The translations under genes were made by a program, and so were the position numbers. Below the pieces are notes generated by a model. That model was given only the letters and a program-made list of their open reading frames with translations, ran no database searches and was not told the origin of the DNA. From NCBI GenBank assembly GCA_030062745.1, contig CP099844.1:24924596-24988595 (forward strand): a stretch of DNA of 64,000 nucleotides, written 5' to 3'. Source of the DNA: Capitulum mitella (taxonomy: Eukaryota > Arthropoda > Thecostraca > Pollicipedomorpha > Pollicipedidae). Shown in pieces: positions 59,801-64,000 of the stretch (position 1 is the stretch's first letter; the number at the start of each line of letters is the position of its first letter).

Positions 59801-62800
59801 TAGTTGCGTTGTACAAGGTGTGTGAAAACAGCATCGGGTCTGAGCCGACATATCTGTTATGGGATTACTCATTTCCCAGCGGTGGACAATGCTAAATAGC
59901 CCCGAACAAGTCTCCGGATTTTGTTGTTCTTTCGTCACAAAGGGCAAGTATATGTCGTTATGTTTAAAAAAGTAATAACACTGAAAACATCCTGAAGACT
60001 GAAAACATCCAAAGGTGCGCATGTTGCACCTCGAAACGCTCCTGGACCTTTTGGTTCTTAATAAGAGGACGGACAAAACAGAAATCGGGAAGTGGTAAAT
60101 CTTCATATGGGACTGAAGGATTGTAGGGATGGAAATTGTCATTATGTCATTGGAGTCATTGGATGGGAAAGAAGTAAAAATCGTCAACTAAAATGTCTTG
60201 ACGTTCCGACCGCTGTTTTACGATGTCGCGCTAATTCAATAATTTAGGACATGTGTCGCCAGTGAATGCTCTTATACCGGCGACTTTTGTATGAAAAATG
60301 AAAGCGTTCGCATATTCACAGGGTTTTATGGTTTTCCTGCACGACTAACTGATAAGCAATAGGCAGGCCGTCTAAATACTGTAATACGAACCAGGGAAGT
60401 CGATTTCTGTAAATTATTAGTAGGCCGAGCCGAGGGTCCGACAACCTAGCCTCTTTCGAAATGTGGGTTTCTTCAACGGATTTCGCCCACTTTATTCTGA
60501 CCGACAGAAATTTATAAGTTTTTTGTAACTATTTATGAAATAAATATGACATTTTTCCATTTATAACGTATGTAGAGATAGAAAATGGAAAGGCGGATAT
60601 ATCGCTTCAGAGTTTATTCTTTACTTTCTGCCTATCTCTTCTCTGTTGCGGCCGTTCTTTCGTTATTATTGCTCATTTCCCTTTAAAACCGGCGGAAAAT
60701 ATTGGGGGGCACACACCAACATTGGGGGCCCAAATCAACACTGGGTAGGCCAAGATCCTCTCAGAAGAATACAAATCGACATCCCTGATACGAACGATGG
60801 ACGTCGGCATGGTAGTATTGTATCACTGACCAGGCATTTAAGGAGCACGCTGAGAGAAAACAACGATGTTGCTAGCAGCCAATCACATAACTTCCCTGCT
60901 GTGAACTACACAAAACAACACCATAGTTATCAGTAGCCGCTGGAGTCGAACTTTGCGGTCGCGTTAACAGCAATGTGGTTCTTTCAGTACAAATCTTGTG
61001 GCGAACAGCGTCGCAGCCAAGGTCGTATTTACCAAAGCCGCAGCCCGTCATAGTGTCAAGCGTCCGGTATGTTATTGTCCAAGAGCGCTTTTATTTTGCC
61101 ACCATGAAATACTGAAGAAGTTGGTGCAGATGAACCCACCCTACGGCAAGAGCGACTCACAGCGAAGACGAATGCCACAGGATGGAGAGGAATTTAACCA
61201 TGAGGCCTGGGATTCATGTTCTGAATGCGCGCAGGGGCCCAGTTTTGTCAGTACCCAGATCCACGAGTATGTGCGCCCTCGCCGTTGCCATGTAGAGGCT
61301 GGTACCGAAATGGTTTTGGCTGGAAGTGCGGTATTGCTCGACGGTGGCGCTCCCGGTGGCGAATACTGCTGTTCCTGATCGGTCCGTTCGCTAGTAAGCC
61401 TTAGCACCGGGATCGCGTCTGCAAACCGCCTTACTGACGTAGGGAGGCTACTCTGCTACTTTAGAAGTGCATTTCGGAGTAGGGGCTTTTTTGTTCCAGG
61501 ACAGACATAAATGGCAAACACGGCCTTGCCGTCGAAGGCTTTGACACCGACCACGTTGAGACCTGCTCGACCATGTTATAGGTCTTGGACGTAAAGGACA
61601 TGTTATAGGTCTTGGACGTCTAGCACGTAAAGGAACTTCTAAGGTTGCCGCGCCAGGAACGCCCAATATTCCATGGCCGCAAAGCTGTTCAGAATATGGC
61701 GGCATGAGTCGTTGGTCATTTGTTTTGTTTTCTTCCACTGTTCCACGCAGCTGAGGCCTCCGGACCCCACGGCGCGACTCCTCCCTGGGATTCGCCCGTA
61801 CCGCCGATCGACGGCTCAGGAGTTGGATTTACAGAAAAATTTGTTTTGTTACTAGTTTCTGTTCGAAATCCTTAGGCTTCATAAGCAAGCCCCCCAGAAC
61901 TGTTCAAAAACATTTTGCCATCCTGAGCATCATATTAAACCTTACAGAAGGTACACGAAATCTGTCTAAAAGTCTAAATAAATTCTGCAAATTTTGTGAA
62001 CTAAAAAAGAAGAAATGCAGTGGCAAGTCGTGGGGAGGTGGAACAAAAATGGATTTATTTTGTTTTTACGATTCCTCGTAGTGGTCGGACTGGTCATCAG
62101 AGAAGCGATCGCGACATACAAAGCCACCCGTGTCTGACGTCATCAGGCCTGCTCGCCCGGCGACGGGTGGGCCAAGACCGACCCTTCGCTGCTCCAGGCG
62201 TGTCCTCGAACTTCACGACCGACGAGCGGCGCGAGACTCCCGCGAGAGCCCTCACCTTCGAACACGGGCAGCTTGCCGATCTTGTCGCTGAGCTTGCGCT
62301 GCACGTAGGCGTTGTACTCGTCCTCGTTCTTGAGGTAGGACGCCGGCACCCAGCCGGCCTCCTCGGTCAGGTGCTTGCGGACGAACCACCAGTCGCTGTT
62401 GTGGCACTCTGCCGGGCAGCGGAAGGTTCAGGCTCAGCGGAAGGTCAGTGGGCATCGAGCAGCGTCAGGTTCAGGATCAGCGAGGGTCCCTGCCGGCCTC
62501 ACACAGTCCAGGCTCGGCTGTACTGTTGGGTTCAGACGGCGCCGCGTGGTTTTAGGTTCAGGTCTAATCAGGTGGTCAAAAGGCACTGGTTAGTGTCATG
62601 TCCAGGTTTTGTGGGGTTCAGGGGACTGTAGACTAGATGGTGTCAGTTCTGGCTCGGTTTCGGATCTGGAGGAAACCGAAAGTCGCAGGGCTCGTGATTG
62701 ATGTCTGATCCGGACAGTGATACATACAACGCGCCCATCATTTATCAAACGACTGATTTCAGCCGCCTAGGTGTCCTCATACCGGTCGCTGCTTTCAAAT

Positions 62801-63272
62801 TACGTCTTTATGGCACGGACTCAGGAATGCTACAGAGACGGCAAGAAGTGCAAATGCTCAGCGGACGCCACCAGTGAATACAAGCGTCATCAGCTCAGTC
62901 AGTATTTAACCTTCCCCGGCCGCGGGGGGGGAACTGAGTCCGCCGGGCGGGCCCTACCGAGGTTGCAGGCTTACTGGCCGGCCGCTGAGCGGCACGTACC
63001 GAGAACGTAGACTCGCTCGCCCTCCACCAGGTGCATGGTCTCCTCCGACTCGGCCACGTATGTGGAGACGGCGTAGAAGACGTCTCCCTCCGAGACGTCC
63101 AGCGGCACCGTCTCCTCGGCCACTGGCGGCGCAGGCGGCGCGTCAGGACCGGCACAACGAGCGGACACAGGCAGCGACAGTGGCGACTCTGGCACTCTGG
63201 GAGCAGAGGCTCTCGGAGAGCGCGGAACCTTTCCGCCGATAGTGAGCGGTGGCACTGGGACGTGAGAGGGCC
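40169..63272 (-). CDS. sls: sallimus/D-titin-like giant muscle protein, C-terminal part (gene span, 30 coding exons)
   Basis: This is an elastic connecting-filament protein of arthropod striated muscle, linking Z-disc and thick filament. Thirty minus-strand exons join in frame to about 1,781 residues. They encode one SH3 domain, nine Ig domains, FN3, Ig, Ig, four more FN3 domains and a C-terminal tail of about 65 residues. Sallimus is known for a C-terminal end with one SH3 and five FN3 domains and no kinase, which fits here. Projectin and twitchin would show regular FN3-FN3-Ig repeats and a kinase. Obscurin/Unc-89 would show RhoGEF-PH after the SH3. Neither is present. Exon lengths match the phases throughout, except exon 3 counted from the SH3 end, which carries one extra base. 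The 5' part of the gene lies beyond the window. The exon set is inferred from conserved motifs plus phase, so alternative exons may be missed. Confidence 0.82.
40688..40787 (-). CDS. sls: sallimus-like exon 29: FN3 domain 5, last part
   Basis: EGHEYYVRIFAKNEVGMSDP, then ESEDTVRVVRP. FN3 F-G strands. Acceptor CGTCAG, donor GGCAG|GTCAGT. Phase 0 in, phase 1 out. Confidence 0.92.
41177..41289 (-). CDS. sls: sallimus-like exon 28: FN3 domain 5, middle part
   Basis: APLEGYHVAIRDARRTMWIQ, then TRLQIKELH. Acceptor TTCCCAG, donor TGCAC|GTGAGT. Phase 1 in, phase 0 out. Confidence 0.9.
41802..41894 (-). CDS. sls: sallimus-like exon 27: FN3 domain 5, first part
   Basis: PPSPPTAPLEMRSTGPNSLL, then VEWGIPESDGG. 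Acceptor CCTGCAG, donor GGAG|GTAGGT. Phase 1 in and out. Confidence 0.88.
42354..42548 (-). CDS. sls: sallimus-like exon 26: FN3 domain 4, C-terminal half
   Basis: GYIIERQAAGDSRWEKVVTL, then SLFFRVSAENPIGAGEPAD. Acceptor TCTCCAG, donor GCCA|GTGCGT. Phase 1 in and out. Confidence 0.9.
42851..42955 (-). CDS. sls: sallimus-like exon 25: FN3 domain 4, N-terminal half
   Basis: PPSPPTQLTVSDVTSRSVTL, then QWAPPTNMGGANLTG. Acceptor TTTTTCAG, donor ACAG|GTAACC. Phase 1 in and out. Confidence 0.9.
43238..43388 (-). CDS. sls: sallimus-like exon 24: FN3 domain 3, C-terminal half
   Basis: VGTTDSETLKIDVTGLKKNM, then QYNFRVTARNAVGAGPPL. Acceptor CGTTAG, donor CTCA|GTGAGT. Phase 0 in, phase 1 out. Confidence 0.92.
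43946..44100 (-). CDS. sls: sallimus-like exon 23: FN3 domain 3, N-terminal half
   Basis: LPSAPLGPFEVASMGDTSLT, then LSWQEPETDGGAPIVEYLVE. Acceptor TCCGGCAG, donor CAGAAG|GTCAGC. Phase 1 in, phase 0 out. Confidence 0.93.
44827..44962 (-). CDS. sls: sallimus-like exon 22: FN3 domain 2, C-terminal half
   Basis: VADIVGDILTYSVQDLLEGH, then EYFFRVYAFNVLGSSEPLEN. Acceptor TTGCCAG. The donor chosen is GCTT|GTGAAG, because it alone gives the phase 1 needed by exon 23. A stronger-looking GTGCGT lies 17 bp further on but would break the frame. Confidence 0.85.
45290..45444 (-). CDS. sls: sallimus-like exon 21: FN3 domain 2, N-terminal half
   Basis: DKPSRPEGPLVARVAEKEAV, then LDWKPPADDGGCEIAGYFIE. Acceptor GTGCTGCAG, donor ATGAAG|GTCGGT. 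Phase 1 in, phase 0 out. Confidence 0.93.
45445..48007 (-). other. sallimus-like intron 20 (2.6 kb)
   Basis: No exon is seen. It contains a TA microsatellite at about 47,764-47,800. Phase 1 is preserved across it. Confidence 0.75.
47764..47800. repeat. (TA)n microsatellite
   Basis: TA dinucleotide run of about 37 bp, with flanking ATATAC-type degenerate repeats. Confidence 0.95.
48008..48292 (-). CDS. sls: sallimus-like exon 20: complete Ig domain
   Basis: EPPALEYDRSLKDQRLEVDA, then GIPRPSLQWFKGDESLAPSS and EDTGTYRLVATNDVRSVTE. Acceptor GTTTCAG, donor CTCG|GTGAGT. Phase 1 in and out. Confidence 0.92.
48767..48930 (-). CDS. sls: sallimus-like exon 19: Ig domain C-terminal half
   Basis: TRNGKPVKTRKVSYEQHVAT, then AGTYTCHASNPAGEVETSC. 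Acceptor TTCTGCAG, donor CAGG|GTACGG. Phase 2 in, phase 1 out. It joins in frame only to the authentic exon 18 donor. Confidence 0.92.
49261..49837 (-). repeat. 40-bp minisatellite, 14 full units plus partial, carrying a splice donor
   Basis: Units start at 49,261 and every 40 bp to 49,781, and a partial unit from 49,821 overlaps the exon 18 end. On the coding strand each unit contains CCGAGATCAGATG followed by GTGAGTGGGG, identical to the real exon 18 donor. The units are almost invariant. I see one C-to-T change at 49,605 and an altered terminal unit (49,261). Confidence 0.95.
49824..49944 (-). CDS. sls: sallimus-like exon 18: Ig domain N-terminal half; its 3' end seeds a minisatellite
   Basis: QPVSPERPTVVEDLKDTVAG, then LTLRCVITGVPPPEIRW. 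Acceptor CCGCCGCAG, donor CAGATG|GTGAGT. Phase 1 in, phase 2 out. The last 13 exon bases and first 27 intron bases form the unit of the 40-bp array that follows. Confidence 0.92.
50342..50496 (-). CDS. sls: sallimus-like exon 17: FN3 domain 1, C-terminal half
   Basis: TWTKYEETRVVKETTRTVTS, then TEYRFRVYALNEIGASEPS, the FN3 Y-x-F-R-V-x-A-x-N motif. Acceptor TGCCGCAG, donor ACTC|GTTAGT. Phase 2 in, phase 1 out. Confidence 0.92.
50864..51005 (-). CDS. sls: sallimus-like exon 16: FN3 domain 1, N-terminal half
   Basis: ETPSTPGRPEPVQVTDTSVT, then LHWTPPQTDGCSPITSYTIE. Classic FN3 W-x-P-P-x-x-D-G-G/C-x-x-I. Acceptor GCCCTCAG, donor AAAAC|GTCAGT. Phase 1 in, phase 2 out. Confidence 0.92.
51507..51642 (-). 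CDS. sls: sallimus-like exon 15: Ig domain C-terminal half
   Basis: YLPTINESEASITVRQVEDA, then GTYTLKLGNEVGDIFVN. Acceptor TTCACAG, donor ATGG|GTGAGC. Phase 0 in, phase 1 out. This is the last Ig before the first FN3 domain. Confidence 0.9.
51975..52132 (-). CDS. sls: sallimus-like exon 14: Ig domain N-terminal half
   Basis: VVQMQPKIREDLLQTEYLVR, then PPPKAEWHHNRKTIKKSRK. Acceptor GTTTGCAG, donor GAAAG|GTCAGA. Phase 1 in, phase 0 out. Confidence 0.88.
52519..52791 (-). CDS. sls: sallimus-like exon 13: complete Ig domain
   Basis: EPTVEFVARLPEKVEAPKDT, then PVTWLKNGEPITESDSC and RTEISCVAGNVKCSSKL. A whole Ig domain in 273 nt. Acceptor CTCGGCAG, donor ACAG|GTCGGT. Phase 1 in and out. Confidence 0.9.
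53205..53385 (-). CDS. sls: sallimus-like exon 12: Ig domain C-terminal part
   Basis: GDALVQWYCNDKEIKFSEHV, then EDAGTYSCRIGGETSSAKL. Acceptor GCCGCAG, donor GAGG|GTGAGT. Phase 0 in, phase 1 out. Confidence 0.9.
53798..54001 (-). CDS. sls: sallimus-like exon 11: Ig C-terminal half and next Ig N-terminal part
   Basis: FISDGVSRRLVLRSASVHEE, then GEYTCSLDDQECTCEVTVVE, ends one Ig domain. LPPVLTKKMSDTTVTRGE then starts the next. Acceptor GTCCCCAG, donor ACCAAG|GTACGG. Phase 0 in and out. Confidence 0.9.
54424..54526 (-). pseudogene. relic Ig half-exon within intron
   Basis: It directly follows the exon 10 donor. On the minus strand it encodes, after one base shift, ...HTEM then SDADTYSCRIG, a typical Ig F strand. 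It then loses the G strand and hits a stop. The 31 bp at 54,438-54,468 match exon 12 (53,238-53,268) at 30 of 31 positions. Exon 11 supplies an intact second half in correct phase, so this piece is dispensable. Confidence 0.65.
54527..54678 (-). CDS. sls: sallimus-like exon 10: Ig domain N-terminal half
   Basis: EGGAYFVEKLTDVEVKETET, then ARVVWHKDGAAISEDDTQYE. Acceptor TGCCACAG, donor TACGAG|GTCAGT. Phase 1 in, phase 0 out. The intron directly after it contains a relic of an Ig second half. Confidence 0.9.
55045..55162 (-). CDS. sls: sallimus-like exon 9: Ig domain C-terminal half
   Basis: ISHVGKTHRLIVHDVVMEDA, then GQYSCTTDGAETLCQVTVK. Acceptor CTCCAG, donor AAAG|GTCAGA. Phase 0 in, phase 1 out. 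Confidence 0.9.
55437..55572 (-). CDS. sls: sallimus-like exon 8: Ig domain N-terminal half
   Basis: RFVKDLEDFDIEERSTVALE, then CQTSQDVNVIWKRGSKVI. Acceptor TTCTCAG, donor CATGAG|GTAGGT. Phase 2 in, phase 0 out. Confidence 0.88.
55965..56144 (-). CDS. sls: sallimus-like exon 7: Ig domain C-terminal half
   Basis: NGKKLKTGKNTSITHVGEE, then DAGEYKCVAINANGKATHQA. Canonical F strand. Acceptor CACCAACAG, donor GTCGT|GTGAGT. Phase 2 in and out. A C10 run lies in the following intron near 55,927-55,937. Confidence 0.9.
56386..56509 (-). CDS. sls: sallimus-like exon 6: Ig domain N-terminal half
   Basis: ESQLEPPMFIERFTDLRVGE, then NPRPEVTWYR. I-set A to C strands. Acceptor GCTCTGCAG, donor TACAG|GTCAGT. 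Phase 1 in, phase 2 out. Confidence 0.9.
56931..57559 (-). CDS. sls: sallimus-like exon 5: linker and two complete Ig domains
   Basis: ESSLCDILEGIPPTFSQRP leads into two I-set Ig domains in one 629-nt exon. The first has ELECRLVAVPEPEVQWLLNG and DEGLYEIVAINREG. The second has TFVARVSGKPQPRATWF and DAGEYTLLAENASG. Both lack the canonical F-strand cysteine, as is common in titin-family domains. Acceptor CCGGCAG, donor CAGG|GTGAGT. Phase 2 in, phase 1 out. Intron 4 shows no further exon. Confidence 0.92.
58164..58354 (-). CDS. sls: sallimus-like exon 4: Ig domain C-terminal half
   Basis: MFYDDDNVATLIIKEVFPED, then AGTFTCVAKNEAGFSSC: the classic L-x-I...D-x-G-x-Y/F-x-C of an I-set Ig. A Ser/Arg-rich linker follows. 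Acceptor CGGGCAG, donor CAGCAG|GTACGG. Phase 0 in, phase 2 out. Confidence 0.9.
58923..59096 (-). CDS. sls: sallimus-like exon 3: Ig domain N-terminal half, with 1-bp frameshift
   Basis: APKTGQKPKAPRFTEKL, then SVHVVDG in one frame and VVQLECRVEGVPRPTITWF in the next. Removing one base (the A at 59,021 or 59,022) restores a normal Ig B-C-strand sequence. The exon length then fits the phases of both neighbours (phase 1 in, phase 0 out; 173 rather than 174 nt). Acceptor CGTCACAG, donor TTCCAG|GTAGGG. It is either a sequence/assembly indel or a real lesion. Confidence 0.85.
59097..62255 (-). other. sallimus-like intron 2 (3.2 kb)
   Basis: Contains copy C of the dispersed element (60.42-60.83 kb) and a 27-bp direct repeat (ATGTTATAGGTCTTGGACGT twice) near 61,574-61,622. 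No exon is needed for phase. Optional exons cannot be excluded. Confidence 0.65.
60422..60832 (+). mobile_element. dispersed ~400-bp element (copy C)
   Basis: Starts GGCCGAGCCGAGGGTCCGAC and ends near CAAATCGACATCCCTGATAC...ATCACTG. It is collinear with the reverse complement of the 36.63-37.04 kb copy and with the fragment at 31.13 kb. It lies antisense to the sallimus-like gene inside its intron. Confidence 0.75.
62256..62408 (-). CDS. sls: sallimus-like exon 2: SH3 C-terminal half
   Basis: ECHNSDWWFVRKHLTEEAGW, then VPASYLKNEDEYNAYVQ. It shows the WW pair and the G-W-V-P-x-x-Y-L ending diagnostic of SH3 domains, followed by a charged helix ending KLPVFE. Acceptor CCCGGCAG, donor CGAAG|GTGAGG. 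Phase 1 in and out. Confidence 0.9.
63000..63272 (-). CDS. sls: sallimus-like exon 1 of window: Pro-rich linker and SH3 N-terminal half
   Basis: A Pro/Ser-rich linker (VPVPPLTIGGKVPRSPRAS onward) leads into DVFYAVSTYVAESEETMHLV and GERVYVL, which are the first strands of an SH3 domain (ALYDY-like motif and acidic RT loop). Acceptor TCACACAG before 63,272, donor CTCG|GTACGT after 63,000. Phase 1 in and out. Confidence 0.82.
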
Positions 63273-64000
63273 CTGTGTGAGAAAACCAGCACGATCTGAC
63301 ACCAAGCGTGACTGAATGACGTCGTGAACTCCTCCGAACAAGTTTGTCGGAGGGAGGAACACTAAAACGCCTCGAGTCGGCGTCGTCAGATTTGTTGGGC
63401 AGACAGGCCGTGGCGCAGAGAGTCACAGTGATGCAGCAGACTCTGAACGCCACGGGCGTCTGTGAAACGGCACGTCCGACATTGAGACGTTGGCCCACGA
63501 TGAACATGAACATGAACAGGAACATGAACACGACAGAGCGTGCAGGACGCGACATTCTCCGGAGACGGACGGGCAGCACCTGCCTGTTTCTAGCACTTTG
63601 TTATGACGCTGGACAGGAGAAATGCTGGACATACATAATGTTTAATTGGCATGACACTCTCTGGAGATGGACGGGCAGCACCTCGCTGTTTCTAGCACTT
63701 TGTTATGACGCTGGACAGAAGAAGTCATGGACACACATGACGTTTAATTCTATGTTGAGACCTTGTCGTTTGTTTCAGGACATGATAACGCTCGATTTGT
63801 ATTGTGCTACCGAGGACATTAGGCGTGCAGTGGTTTGTCGGCAAAAAGTCAGTTGTGTCGTCTTGAGAAACTAAGACATGCTGTCCACCAGGCATAAACG
63901 AACGAAAACGTTGGTGAAGCATGGCCAAGCTTTTACCTTCCATCACAAATTCTGTTGTCGGAATGTGCTGCGTAAGCAATAAGCTGTCTGCAAAACATCA
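63273..64000 (-). other. intron upstream of SH3 exon, sallimus-like gene
   Basis: No exon is recognised up to the window edge apart from the 102-bp duplication. The upstream part of the gene continues beyond 64,000. Confidence 0.5.
63551..63752. repeat. 102-bp tandem duplication (2 copies)
   Basis: CTAGCACTTTGTTATGACGC and surrounding sequence occur twice, with copies starting at 63,551 and 63,653 and about 85% alike by eye. They lie in the intron upstream of the SH3 exon. Confidence 0.85.

Noticed and set aside
61141-61407. Open frames on both strands near 61.0-61.4 kb within sallimus intron 2
   Set aside because: No Ig, FN3 or other domain signature, and no in-phase splice sites. Phases already match without it.

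Overview
This is a eukaryotic, metazoan window. Its genes are split by GT-AG introns, about 48% of the DNA looks like ordinary mixed-base spacer dotted with CpG-rich islands, and CpG is not depleted. The two complete or near-complete genes are a TNF-superfamily ligand of the Eiger/ectodysplasin type and the 3' end of a sallimus/D-titin-type giant muscle protein. Together they point to an arthropod, most likely a crustacean, but I cannot name the species. Every exon boundary below was checked for splice dinucleotides and for codon-phase continuity with its neighbours.

Layout. (1) 1-1872, + strand: the last two coding exons of an NT5DC-family 5'-nucleotidase-domain (HAD) protein. The stop codon lies inside a 65-bp tandem repeat that continues into the 3' flank. 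(2) About 2.1-18.7 kb: a long spacer with no gene I can support. It holds two GC-rich islands (4.54-4.83 and 6.78-7.70 kb), fold-back sequences and a (TA)n(TG)n microsatellite. (3) 19,326-32,663, + strand: a seven-exon TNF ligand of 382 residues. It has a type II membrane anchor, two furin-like RxxR motifs and a C-terminal TNF homology domain. (4) 32.7-40.2 kb: a spacer with a GC-rich tandem duplication, one copy of a dispersed element and hairpins. (5) 40,169-63,272, - strand: thirty coding exons, about 1,781 residues, forming the C-terminal part of the sallimus/titin-like protein. The order is SH3, then nine Ig domains, FN3, Ig, Ig, four FN3 domains and a unique tail. The gene continues upstream beyond position 64,000. 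The TNF ligand and sallimus genes are convergent.

The most unusual feature is a pattern. At three exon 3' ends, one in each gene, a tandem repeat begins inside the exon and runs into the flanking non-coding DNA, copying the splice donor or the stop codon. The strongest case is a 40-bp minisatellite (14 units) in a sallimus intron in which 13 exact copies of the authentic 5' splice site follow the real one, and use of any of them would insert an immediate stop. Also notable are a one-base frameshift in an otherwise intact Ig exon, a relic half-Ig exon inside an intron, and a dispersed element of about 400 bp present three times.
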